From Phenylobacterium sp. Root1290 (lineage in GTDB: Bacteria > Pseudomonadota > Alphaproteobacteria > Caulobacterales > Caulobacteraceae): a stretch of 64,000 nt of DNA. Shown one piece after another: positions 16,062 through 23,851 of the stretch. Numbering within the stretch: the first letter of the stretch is position 1; each line of letters opens with the position of its first letter. A model generated the notes under the pieces. That model saw nothing but the letters and a program-made list of their open reading frames with translations, made no database searches and was not told the origin of the DNA. The stretch lies in contig NZ_LMEE01000001.1 in NCBI RefSeq assembly GCF_001425305.1, forward strand, positions 1,771,500 to 1,835,499, read 5' to 3'. The translations under genes and the position numbers were made by a program.

Positions 16062-16532
16062 ATGGCCAAGACCACGCCCGCCACGCTCGCCCTCGACAAG
16101 GCCAAGATCGCCTACGAGCTGCACACCTACGACTACGATCCCGACGCGCCGCGCGTGGGGCTGCAGGCGGCCGAGAGCCTGGGCGTGCCGCCCGACCGTG
16201 TGCTCAAAACCCTGATGGCGCTGGTCGACGGCAAGCCGGTCTGCGCGGTGCTCGCCTCCGACCAGGAAGTGGCGATGAAGAAGCTGGCCGCGGCGGTGGG
16301 CGGCAAGTCCGCGCAGATGATGAAGCCGGCCGACGCCGAGCGCATGACCGGCTACCGCGTTGGCGGGGTCAGTCCGTTCGGGCAAAAGCGCCAGGTCCCT
16401 ACGGTTCTCGACGAGGCCGTGCTCGCCCACGACAAGGTTTTCGTCAATGGCGGACAGCGTGGCCTGCAGGTCCTGATCGCGCCATCTGACCTTTTGGTCG
16501 CAGTACCAGCCAAGGTAGCGGTTCTGACTTGA
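16062..16532 (+). CDS. ybaK: Cys-tRNA(Pro)/(Cys) deacylase, YbaK/EbsC type
   Basis: About 156 residues. YbaK family hallmarks: TLALDKAKIAYELHTYDYDP at the N-terminus, the LKTLMALVDGKPVCAVLASD strand with conserved K, and GYRVGGVSPFGQKR, the substrate-pocket motif. It hydrolyses Cys-tRNA(Pro) misacylated by ProRS, in trans. ATGs at 16053 and 16062 are both possible; 16062 matches the usual N-terminus. It is divergent from the CBS operon with about 205 bases between; I see no clear operator there. Confidence 0.88.
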   Translation: MAKTTPATLALDKAKIAYELHTYDYDPDAPRVGLQAAESLGVPPDRVLKTLMALVDGKPVCAVLASDQEVAMKKLAAAVGGKSAQMMKPADAERMTGYRVGGVSPFGQKRQVPTVLDEAVLAHDKVFVNGGQRGLQVLIAPSDLLVAVPAKVAVLT

Positions 16533-16580
16533 TTGTCGTTGCGTAAAGGCGCGGATAGGGCCTTAAGTTAGCAACGATAA
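16533..16580. promoter_or_regulatory. Inverted repeat upstream of the TetR gene
   Basis: TTGTCGTTGC (16533-16542) and GCAACGATAA (16571-16580) are inverted with 9 of 10 matches, 28 bases apart, within the space before the TetR gene. The spacing is wide for a single TetR site, so two half-site regions or chance are both possible. Confidence 0.35.
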
Positions 16581-16653
16581 CTTTGGTCGATTGGGGAACG
16601 CGGCCTTCCGGTCAGCGTCGGGCGGTCACAGTGTTTGCGATGGGACTGGCGTC

Positions 16654-17256
16654 ATGACGGCTGTGAGCCTCGAGCGGCGGCGCACCTATCACGTGGGCAA
16701 CGTCCGCGGACAACTTCTGGCGGCAGCGCGTGACATCCTGCAGGAAAGCGGCCGGGCCGGCCTGTCTCTGCGGGCGATCGCCGATCGGGGCGGCGTCGCG
16801 CCGGGTACGGTCTACTATCACTACGCCGACAAGGCTGCGCTGCTGGCGGGCCTCGCGGTCGACGGCTTCCGCCAGCTGTCCGAGGCCATGCGGGTCGCCT
16901 ACGAGGCGCACGGGGCCGATGGCGGCCTGCGCTCCACCGGCGCGGCCTACCTGAACTTCCTGCGCGAGAAGCCCGAGCTCTACGAGCTGATGTACGAGGC
17001 CCTGGACGCCGGTCGGCGCGAGGACGTGGCCGCCGCCGAAGCCGAGGCCTTCGCGGTGTCACGCGCAGCGATCATGGCCGACTTCGCCGACCAGCATTCG
17101 CCCGAACTGGCCGGCAAGATCGCCGAGGCGATCTGGGCCTGGGGGCGCGGAATCGCCGCCGTTTCGTTGTCGCGCGGCCTTCCAGGAGAGGGACCCGAAG
17201 GCGAGACCGTCGAGTCGGCGGTGCGCGGTCTGGAAGCCCTGATCATGGGGCGCTGA
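16654..17256 (+). CDS. TetR family transcriptional regulator
   Basis: 200 residues. The N-terminal helix-turn-helix reads LLAAARDILQESGRAGLSLR followed by AIADRGGVAPGTVYYHYADK, a standard TetR_N domain. The C-terminal ligand domain (LNFLREKPELYELMYEAL) resembles the WHG-type TetR_C group. The ATG at 16654 is the first after a GGGACTGG region; an upstream in-frame start adds an unlikely N-terminus. It lies 244 bases upstream of a TonB-dependent receptor on the same strand, and may regulate it or itself. Confidence 0.85.
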   Translation: MTAVSLERRRTYHVGNVRGQLLAAARDILQESGRAGLSLRAIADRGGVAPGTVYYHYADKAALLAGLAVDGFRQLSEAMRVAYEAHGADGGLRSTGAAYLNFLREKPELYELMYEALDAGRREDVAAAEAEAFAVSRAAIMADFADQHSPELAGKIAEAIWAWGRGIAAVSLSRGLPGEGPEGETVESAVRGLEALIMGR

Positions 17257-17413
17257 GGGCGCCGTAGCGTCAGCTCGCCGCCAGGGCGAGTAGTCGCCAA
17301 CTTTTTGAATAACCAGTATTTTTCGCGACCTTGGCCTTTCGGTGGCCGCATATCGCGCGGCCCTTGCGCCACAAGGCCTGACGAAAGTTCGACCCGGGTG
17401 CTTTTCCCTCTAT

Positions 17414-17428
17414 TCGAACGCCGTTCGA
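17414..17428. promoter_or_regulatory. Palindrome TCGAACG-C-CGTTCGA upstream of TonB receptor
   Basis: A perfect 15-bp palindrome about 72 bases before the receptor start. Its core CGAACG-N-CGTTCG recurs at 41901-41913, upstream of the hybrid histidine kinase. It is a plausible operator; the adjacent TetR protein is one candidate ligand. Confidence 0.5.
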
Positions 17429-17500
17429 GACCTCCAGCCTAACGACATTAAGCACTCACGACGGGCGACCAAACGCCCGCGTCTGGCTGGGAGGTAACAC

Positions 17501-20032
17501 ATGTTTCAACCGCTGCGTCTGCGCAGTCTCTTCATCATGGGCGCGTCTGTCGCGGCCATGTCCGCCGCCACTCAGGCCGCGGCCCAAGACGCCTTCACCA
17601 TCGAGGAACTGGTCGTCACCGCTGAAAAGCGGGAGCAGAGCCTGCAAGACGTGCCGGTGGCCGTGACGGCCTACACCTCCGAGAAGCGCGACCTCATGGG
17701 CGTCGCCACGGTCGAGGATCTGGCCCGCGTCACGCCGAGCGTGGCCTACACCAACAACGACCGCCTCTCGATCCGGGGCTTCGGCCGCCTGACCAACGCG
17801 ATCGGCACCGATCCGTCGGTGGCGCTGTACTCGGACGGCATCTTCTCGAACTCGATGGCCGACTCCTCGACGCCGTCGCTGTTCATCGAGCGGACGGAAA
17901 TCCTGCGGGGCCCGCAGGGCACCCTCTACGGCCGCAACTCGATCGGCGGCGCGCTGAACATCATCGGCAAGCGTCCGAGCGACACCTTCCAGGGTGAAGT
18001 CCGCGGCGCGGTGGGCAACTACGGTTCGTGGCGCACCGACGCGCTGGTCACCGGCCCGATCACCGAAGGCCTGCGCTTCCTGGTCGGCGGCTCGGTCGAG
18101 CGTCGCGACGAAGGCTTCATCGAGAACATCGGCCCCGGCGGCGACACCAGCGCCCTGAAGCGCTACATCGTCGAAGCCCAGATCGAGGCGGATCTCGGCG
18201 AGAACGTCACCGCCCGCCTGCGCTATACGAAGTTCGACTGGGACGACAGCTACGGCGTGGGCAACATCCACGAAGCCGTGATCACCCCGTACGATACGCG
18301 CTCGCCGACCGGCCTTGAGAACAGCGCGCTCTACTACAACCCGACCTTCGGCTACTCGGGAGTCAATCCGTCGATCGCCGATCCCTACAAGATCAACATG
18401 GACCAGACGATGGAGGGCAAGCTCTCCGACCACAACCGTCTGCACTTCGATCTGACCTGGGACCTGGGCGGCGCGACGCTGAAGTACCTGGCCGGCTATC
18501 AGGCCTACACCTACAACACCAATGGCGACGAAGACCGCTCCTCGCGCCAGGGCCTGTTCAGCATCCCGACGGCGACGCCGTTCGGCGCCTACACCGCCAC
18601 CAACGTCTCGCCGAACGAGCGCTTCTTCTACACCGAGAAGCAGAAGTGGTGGTCGAACGAGATCAACCTGTCGTCCAACTCTGACGGCCCGCTGCACTGG
18701 ATCGTCGGTCTTTATCAGTACCACCAGGAATACTCGCAGCCGCAGGGCCTGCGCGTGCTCGGCGATCCCGCCATGCAGGCGCCGCTGAGCCTGGCGACCG
18801 GCCGTCCGGCCGCGCCGAACCCGAACGGCAACTACCTGTTCGTCGACGGCAGCCTGGAAGTGAACTCCTATGCCGCCTTCGGTCAGATCGACTACGAGTT
18901 CGCCGAGAACTGGACCCTGACCGCCGGCCTTCGCTACTCGGTCGACGAAAAGTCGGGCACCGACTTCGCCCGTTACGTCTCGCGTAGCCCGACGACCACC
19001 ACCCTGCTGCAGCAGTTCGCGGGCATCCCGGCGGCGGTCGGCCAAGGCATCGCCCTGGACTTCACGACCTTCGTGGTCTGCGGCGGCGCGACGCTCGCTT
19101 CCTGCACCGCCCAGCCGCAGTACGCCAACCTGCGTGAAGCGCAGGGCGGCGGTCTGATCCGCGACCTGTCGGCCGACTATGACGCCTGGACCGGCACGCT
19201 CGGCGTCCAGTGGCAGCCGGACGGCGACACCAACGCCTACGCCCGCTACAGCCGCGGCTACAAGTCGGGCGGTTGGCTGGCCTCGAACGGCCTGACCCCG
19301 GTGCCGTACGCGGATCCGGAATACGTCAACAACTACGAAGTCGGTCTGAAGAAGACCTTCGGCGGCCGCTTCCAGCTGAACTCGGCGATCTTCTACGCCG
19401 ACTACCAAGGCTTCCAGGCGCCGCTGCGGGTCGTGATCAGCGGCTCGACCACCGGCACCCAGTTCCTGAACCTCGACGCCCGCAACTGGGGTGTCGAACT
19501 GGAAGGCCAGTGGGCCCCGCTCGACAACCTGATGCTGTTCGCAAGCTACGCGTACATCAACGCGGAGATTACGAACGGCTGCTGCTTCGTCGACGTCAAC
19601 GACCCGACCGCTGCGAAGTCGGGCGCCAATCCGATCGGCGGCACGGCGACTGCCCGCACCCAGAACCTGGAAGGCAACCGCCTGCCGATGACGCCGGAGC
19701 ACAAGCTCAACCTCGGCGCCAACTACACCTTCGACTTCGACGCCGGCAGCCTGACCCTCGGCGGCACCTACACCTACACCGACGACATGCAGACGGCGGT
19801 GTTCAGCCAAGACAACTACACCGCCCCGGCGAACGAGATCGTCGACTTCCGGGCGCTGTGGAAGGACGGCCAGGACCGTTTCACGATCATCGGTTACGTG
19901 AAGAACGCCTTCGACGAGGTGGCCTTCCAAAGCTCCACCCCGACCAGCCTGACCGCGCTTGGCGACTACCGCCGGACGGTGAAGCTGAACTTCCCGCGCA
20001 CCTACGGCGTGGAATTCCAATACCGCTTCTAA
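17501..20032 (+). CDS. TonB-dependent outer-membrane receptor
   Basis: 843 residues, start fixed by GGGAGGTAAC before the ATG. A signal peptide (about 1-28, ending AAAQD) is followed by a TonB box-like stretch EELVVTAEKREQSLQDVPVA and the plug domain with LSIRGFGR and LRGPQGTLYGRNSIGGALNI, characteristic of the TonB receptor plug. The 22-strand barrel ends in an aromatic residue (EFQYRF). This sequence type (pleiotropic, VTAEKREQ...DVPVAV) is abundant in Caulobacterales and sphingomonads, often for sugars or aromatic compounds. The ligand is unknown. A TetR gene lies upstream. Confidence 0.93.
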   Translation: MFQPLRLRSLFIMGASVAAMSAATQAAAQDAFTIEELVVTAEKREQSLQDVPVAVTAYTSEKRDLMGVATVEDLARVTPSVAYTNNDRLSIRGFGRLTNAIGTDPSVALYSDGIFSNSMADSSTPSLFIERTEILRGPQGTLYGRNSIGGALNIIGKRPSDTFQGEVRGAVGNYGSWRTDALVTGPITEGLRFLVGGSVERRDEGFIENIGPGGDTSALKRYIVEAQIEADLGENVTARLRYTKFDWDDSYGVGNIHEAVITPYDTRSPTGLENSALYYNPTFGYSGVNPSIADPYKINMDQTMEGKLSDHNRLHFDLTWDLGGATLKYLAGYQAYTYNTNGDEDRSSRQGLFSIPTATPFGAYTATNVSPNERFFYTEKQKWWSNEINLSSNSDGPLHWIVGLYQYHQEYSQPQGLRVLGDPAMQAPLSLATGRPAAPNPNGNYLFVDGSLEVNSYAAFGQIDYEFAENWTLTAGLRYSVDEKSGTDFARYVSRSPTTTTLLQQFAGIPAAVGQGIALDFTTFVVCGGATLASCTAQPQYANLREAQGGGLIRDLSADYDAWTGTLGVQWQPDGDTNAYARYSRGYKSGGWLASNGLTPVPYADPEYVNNYEVGLKKTFGGRFQLNSAIFYADYQGFQAPLRVVISGSTTGTQFLNLDARNWGVELEGQWAPLDNLMLFASYAYINAEITNGCCFVDVNDPTAAKSGANPIGGTATARTQNLEGNRLPMTPEHKLNLGANYTFDFDAGSLTLGGTYTYTDDMQTAVFSQDNYTAPANEIVDFRALWKDGQDRFTIIGYVKNAFDEVAFQSSTPTSLTALGDYRRTVKLNFPRTYGVEFQYRF

Positions 20033-20058
20033 GAGCCCAGGCTCTCTAGCAGCTAGGC

Positions 20059-20086
20059 GAGGCGCCGCGGGAGATCGCGGCGCCTC
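20059..20086 (+). terminator. Terminator-like hairpin after TonB receptor
   Basis: GAGGCGCCGCG (20059-20069) and CGCGGCGCCTC (20076-20086) form a perfect 11-bp stem with loop GGAGAT, followed by TGCCGTTTC. It lies 27 bases after the receptor stop. Confidence 0.65.
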
Positions 20087-20196
20087 TGCCGTTTCAAGAC
20101 GCCGCCTTGAAAAGGCGCCGCTTTCAACGCACTAGCCAATCGCCCCGAACTCGCAGACCCTCGGTCTGCACGGGTCTTGCTGAGACGTGAGGGGTC

Positions 20197-20901
20197 ATGC
20201 TGGTTCGGTTCATCGCCTTGTCCGCGCTCACCGCCCTGGCCGCTGGTTCGACGGGGCCGGCCGGCGGGCGCTTCGCGCCGGAGATGGAAGCCTTCGCCGC
20301 CCAGGACCGCGCCGCCCCGCCCGCGCCGTGCAAGATCGTGTTCACCGGGTCGTCCTCGATCCGGTTCTGGACGACGCTGGGCCAGGACATGGCCCCGATG
20401 CCGGTGATCAATCGCGGTTTCGGCGGCGCGCAGATCTCGGACGTAAACGCCAATTTCGACCATGTCGTGGGGCGCTACAAACCGCGTGCGGTGGTCTTCT
20501 ACGCCGGGGAGAACGACCTGAACGCCGGCGAGCCGGCCGATTCCGTGGTCGAGGACTTCGGGCGGTTCATGAAGCTTAAGACCGACAAGCTCGGTGCAGC
20601 GACGCCGGTCTACTACATCTCGCTCAAGCCCTCGCGCGCCCGCGAGCACCAGATCGCCGCCCAGAACGCCGTCAACGCCAAGATCAAGGCGCAGATGCGG
20701 GGCCGCAAGGACTTCCACTATATCGACGTCGTGCCCCAGATGATGGGGCCGGACGGGCATCCCAAGGACCTGTTCGTCAGCGACGGCCTGCACATGAACG
20801 GCGCCGGCTACGGGATCTGGACCAAGGCGGTCCGCCCGGCGATGGAGCGGGAGATGAAGGCGGACCGGCCCGCGTGCCGCGTGGCGAAGTCCGCCTCCTG
20901 A
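20197..20901 (+). CDS. Exported SGNH/GDSL hydrolase
   Basis: 234 residues with a hydrophobic N-terminus (LVRFIALSALTALAAGS). SGNH blocks are in order: FTGSSSI (nucleophile Ser), GFGG (oxyanion Gly), AGEND (oxyanion Asn) and SDGLHMN (catalytic Asp and His). It is a probable periplasmic esterase or lipase-like enzyme; the substrate is unknown. The stop is 4 bases from the stop of the convergent dps gene. Confidence 0.88.
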   Translation: MLVRFIALSALTALAAGSTGPAGGRFAPEMEAFAAQDRAAPPAPCKIVFTGSSSIRFWTTLGQDMAPMPVINRGFGGAQISDVNANFDHVVGRYKPRAVVFYAGENDLNAGEPADSVVEDFGRFMKLKTDKLGAATPVYYISLKPSRAREHQIAAQNAVNAKIKAQMRGRKDFHYIDVVPQMMGPDGHPKDLFVSDGLHMNGAGYGIWTKAVRPAMEREMKADRPACRVAKSAS

Positions 20902-20905
20902 GCGC

Positions 20906-21367
20906 CTAGAGCGACGAGCGCAGCATCCAGATGTGCTTCTCGTGCGCCGTCAGCCGGTCCGAGATCAGGCTGGCGCTGACCTCGTCGCCCGCTTGCTGGG
21001 CGGTGGGGAGAATGGCGTAGAGCGTGCTCACCAGGGTTTCCTGGCTGGCGACCAGGTCCTTGAGCATTTCCTCGGCGTTCTTCGACGGATCGCCGTCCTT
21101 GATCGAGGACAGGTTCCCGAAGGCGCCGTAGCCCTGAGGCGCGCGTTCGCCCAGCGCGCGGATACGCTCGGCGACCTCGTCGATGGCGGTCCACATCTCG
21201 GTGTACTGGGCCATGAACAGCGCGTGCAGCTGCGAAAAGTTCGGGCCGCTGACGTTCCAATGATAGCCGTGCGTCTTCAGATAGACGGCATAGGTGTCCG
21301 CGAGCAGCTTGGAGAGGCCTTCGGCGACCGCCTTGCGGTCCTTGGCGCTGGGTCCGGTGTTGGTCAT
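20906..21367 (-). CDS. dps: Dps-family ferritin-like protein
   Basis: 153 residues. The ferroxidase ligands of Dps fall at the expected spacing: H36 (GYHWN), H48 (QLHALF), D63 and E67 (AIDEVAERI). Dps forms a 12-subunit shell that oxidises and stores iron and can protect DNA. There is little basic N-terminal tail (MTNTGPSAKDRK), so DNA binding may be weak. It is the second gene after DUF2061 (16-base gap) with a Fur-like box upstream of that gene, which fits iron control. Confidence 0.92.
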   Translation of the reverse strand: MTNTGPSAKDRKAVAEGLSKLLADTYAVYLKTHGYHWNVSGPNFSQLHALFMAQYTEMWTAIDEVAERIRALGERAPQGYGAFGNLSSIKDGDPSKNAEEMLKDLVASQETLVSTLYAILPTAQQAGDEVSASLISDRLTAHEKHIWMLRSSL

Positions 21368-21383
21368 CGGTGTCTTCCTGTCC

Positions 21384-21608
21384 TCAAGCGTCGACCGTCG
21401 CCGAACGGACGTCCGGCATGGTGGTTCCTTTGGCGCCGATCCGGGCCCAGACCCGCTCGTGCACGGCGAACGCCATGGTCTGGAAGATCGGTTCGATCAT
21501 CCCGATCGCCAACGCGGCCCGCCAGTCGCGGGTGAGCGCATAGGCCACCGTGATCGCCACGATCAGGTGCATCACGCTGTAACTCAGCGTCTTCTTGGCG
21601 GTGCGCAT
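21384..21608 (-). CDS. DUF2061 small membrane protein
   Basis: 74 residues from the ATG at 21606-21608. The sequence MRTAKKTLSYSVMHLIVAI, then AYALTRDWRAALAIGMIEPI, is the DUF2061 pattern, with two predicted membrane helices (about 12-27 and 33-50). Its role is unknown. A longer in-frame N-terminus exists but would run through the Fur-like box, so the short form is preferred. dps follows after 16 bases. Confidence 0.8.
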   Translation of the reverse strand: MRTAKKTLSYSVMHLIVAITVAYALTRDWRAALAIGMIEPIFQTMAFAVHERVWARIGAKGTTMPDVRSATVDA

Positions 21609-21620
21609 GGGATGTGCCTT

Positions 21621-21639
21621 ATTGCGAGTAATTCTCAAT
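21621..21639. promoter_or_regulatory. Fur-like box upstream of DUF2061-dps
   Basis: ATTGCGAGTAATTCTCAAT is a 19-bp imperfect palindrome with 7 of 9 pairs matching, close to the 7-1-7 Fur form TGAGAAT-N-ATTCTCA. It lies 12 bases upstream of the DUF2061 start, so binding would block transcription or the start region. Confidence 0.6.
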
Positions 21640-21777
21640 ATAGCGCTCATGTTGCTTATGGGAAGATTATTTTCGATCAGAAAAACTTTGCGTCCGTCAG
21701 GGACGCTGATGGCCATTGCGCGGTTTGCGCCGGGCCGCATGGCGTGATGTTCTGCGCCCCTACAGATGGAGTGCAGC

Positions 21778-22092
21778 ATGAGCGCGATGAACGACCTTGA
21801 GGTCGTGAACAACGAAGCCGACGGCCGCTTCGAGGTGCGGCTGGGCGACCAGATCGCCTATGCCGAGTACCGCCTGCTGGCGACGGGGATCCTGTTTCCG
21901 CACACCGAGGTGCCGCCGGCTTTCGAGGGGCAGGGCGTCGGCGGCAAGCTGGTGCGCGCGGCCATGGCCTTTGCGCGCGAACGGGGCGAAGTGGTGATAC
22001 CGGTCTGTCCGTTTGTGGCGGGGTTCATCACCCGCCATCCGGAGTATCACGACCTGGTGCATCCGAATTATCGGGCTGCGCTGAAGATCTAA
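21778..22092 (+). CDS. GNAT-like N-acetyltransferase, YjdJ/COG2388 type
   Basis: 104 residues from the ATG at 21778, preceded by ATGGAG at good spacing. The short GNAT domain shows FPHTEVPPAFEGQGVGGKLV, the acetyl-CoA pyrophosphate loop (Q/R-x-x-G-x-G/A as EGQGVGGKL), and VIPVCPFVAGFITRHPEYHD, the conserved C-terminal motif of COG2388. Such minimal GNATs are cytoplasmic and of unknown substrate. Confidence 0.85.
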   Translation: MSAMNDLEVVNNEADGRFEVRLGDQIAYAEYRLLATGILFPHTEVPPAFEGQGVGGKLVRAAMAFARERGEVVIPVCPFVAGFITRHPEYHDLVHPNYRAALKI

Positions 22093-22112
22093 GTCGCCTG
22101 GGGGGGAGACGC

Positions 22113-22460
22113 TTGAGAACCATTACTTACCTGGCCGCGGCCGGCCTGATCCTGGCCGCCTGCGCGCCCAAGGCCGGGCCGCCCGCCGATCTCGCCAGCC
22201 TGGCCCCGGCCGATCCGCGACTGGCCCAGCTCTATGCGGACTCCTGCAAGGCCTGCCATGTGGTGACGGACGCCGGCGCGCCGCTGGTGCATGACGCCAA
22301 GGCCTGGGCGCCGCGCTGGAAGCAGGGCGAGGACGTGCTGCTCGATCACGTGGTCCAAGGCTACAAGGCGATGCCGGCGCTGGGCCAATGCGCGGCCTGC
22401 ACCCCTGACGATTTCAAGGCGCTGACCCGCTTCATGGCGGGCAAGGAAGGCGAGTCGTGA
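22113..22460 (+). CDS. Lipoprotein cytochrome c (c5-like), partner of aldonolactone oxidase
   Basis: 115 residues from a TTG start with GGGGGGAG upstream. A lipobox (ILAAC, Cys17) suggests a membrane-anchored periplasmic lipoprotein. One heme c site is present (C45-K-A-C48-H49); the axial Met is in GYKAMPALG, and a further CxxC (QCAAC) matches the c5 type. The stop overlaps the start of the FAD oxidase gene (GTGA, 22457-22460), so the pair is translationally coupled. It probably takes electrons from that enzyme into the respiratory chain. Confidence 0.83.
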   Translation: MRTITYLAAAGLILAACAPKAGPPADLASLAPADPRLAQLYADSCKACHVVTDAGAPLVHDAKAWAPRWKQGEDVLLDHVVQGYKAMPALGQCAACTPDDFKALTRFMAGKEGES

Positions 22461-23851
22461 TCTCGCGCCGCACCGCCCTGCTCGCTGGCGGCGCCGGCGT
22501 GCTCGCCGCGGCGGGAGGCGGAGTCTATCTCGCGGCCCGCGACAAGCCCGAGCCGCCCGCCCCGCCCAGCATCGACGCCGACAAGCGCCTTCTGTGGCGC
22601 AACTGGTCTGGCAACGAGTACGCCTATCCGTCGGTGCGCAGCGCGCCGAGGTCCGAGGCCGAGGTCGCCGAGGTGCTGACATCCTCGGTCGCGCCGGTGC
22701 GGGTGGTCGGCGCTGGCCACTCGTTCACCGGACTGGTCCCCACCTCGGGCACGCTGATGACCCTCGACGCCCTGGCGGGGATCGAGCGATGGGCCGGCGA
22801 CGAGGCGGTCGTGCGGGCCGGGACGCGGCTGGGAGCCCTGGGGCCTGCATTGGCCGAACGCGGCCGGGCGATGGCCAATCTGCCGGACATCAACAAGCAG
22901 TCGCTCGGCGGCTGCCTGGGCACCGCGACCCATGGGACCGGCGCGAACATCAAGGCGATCCACGGCGACGTCTCCGCACTGAGGCTGGCGACGGCCACGG
23001 GCGAACTGATCGACTGCGATGCGACGCAGAACGCCGATGTGTTCCAGGCCGCCAGGGTGTCGCTAGGGGCGCTGGGCGTCATCACCCAGGCGCAGTTGGC
23101 GACCATCCCCAACCGCCGCCTGCACCGCAAGGTGTTCGTCGAGCCGCTCGAAGAGACCATCGCCAAGGCCGAGGAGCGCTGGGCGAGGCATCGGAACTAC
23201 GAGTTCTTCGCCGTGCCGTTCACTGACCTGGCGGCCAATGTCACCCACGACGAGACCGACGCCGCGGCCATGCCGCGCGGGCCGGATACCGACACGGCGT
23301 TGCTGGAAGTGCTGAAGCAGCTGCGCAACCTCACGCGGTTCTCCACGCCGCTGCGCAAGGCCGCGGCCAAGGCGCTGCTGGGTTCGGCCAAGCCCGAAGA
23401 GGCCATCGACGAGGGCTGGAAGCTGCTCTCTACCGAAAGGCCGGTGCGGTTCAACGAGATGGAGTTCCACATCCCGGTGGAGAACCATTTGACGGCGCTG
23501 AAGGAGGTGATGGCGACGATCGAGGCCAAGCGCCCCGATGTGTTCTTCCCGATCGAGGTCCGCCGCATCGCCGCCGACGACGCCTGGCTTTCGCCGTTCC
23601 AGGGCGGGCCGCGCGGTTCCATCGCCGTGCACTGCCACTACAAGGACGAGTACGATTTCCTGTTCGAGCTGATCCAGCCGATCTTCCTCAAGTACGGCGG
23701 GCGGCCGCACTGGGGAAAGCTGCACAGCCTCAAGGCGCGCGAGCTGGCCTTGCTCTATCCGAACTGGAACGACTTCCTGGCGGTGCGCGCGCGGCTCGAC
23801 CCGCAGGGGCGCCTGCTCAACCCCTATCTCAAGGCGCTGTTCGGGGTCTGA
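22457..23851 (+). CDS. FAD-linked aldonolactone oxidase/dehydrogenase (VAO/ALO family)
   Basis: 464 residues from a GTG start. The N-terminus MISRRTALLAGGAG with a hydrophobic stretch looks like a Tat or membrane-anchor signal. The FAD-binding domain has VRVVGAGHSFTG, with His88 at the position used for covalent FAD in the aldonolactone oxidase group, and the C-terminal ALO domain contains RPHWGKLHSLKA. Family members oxidise sugar lactones (L-gulono-, D-arabinono-, L-galactono-lactone). The adjacent cytochrome c suggests a dehydrogenase that reduces cytochrome rather than oxygen. The 3' end overlaps the convergent SGNH gene by 23 bases. Confidence 0.85.
   Translation: MISRRTALLAGGAGVLAAAGGGVYLAARDKPEPPAPPSIDADKRLLWRNWSGNEYAYPSVRSAPRSEAEVAEVLTSSVAPVRVVGAGHSFTGLVPTSGTLMTLDALAGIERWAGDEAVVRAGTRLGALGPALAERGRAMANLPDINKQSLGGCLGTATHGTGANIKAIHGDVSALRLATATGELIDCDATQNADVFQAARVSLGALGVITQAQLATIPNRRLHRKVFVEPLEETIAKAEERWARHRNYEFFAVPFTDLAANVTHDETDAAAMPRGPDTDTALLEVLKQLRNLTRFSTPLRKAAAKALLGSAKPEEAIDEGWKLLSTERPVRFNEMEFHIPVENHLTALKEVMATIEAKRPDVFFPIEVRRIAADDAWLSPFQGGPRGSIAVHCHYKDEYDFLFELIQPIFLKYGGRPHWGKLHSLKARELALLYPNWNDFLAVRARLDPQGRLLNPYLKALFGV

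Noticed and set aside
17414..17428. LexA (SOS) box
   Set aside because: Alphaproteobacterial LexA uses direct GTTC-N7-GTTC repeats and Bacillus-type boxes use GAAC-N4-GTTC; this palindrome has GAAC-N3-GTTC and sits before a receptor gene.
17456..20020. Very long open frame on the minus strand antisense to the TonB receptor
   Set aside because: The + strand gene has clear receptor domains; the antisense frame has biased low-complexity composition (Val/Arg/Gly-rich), typical of GC-rich codon mirror frames.
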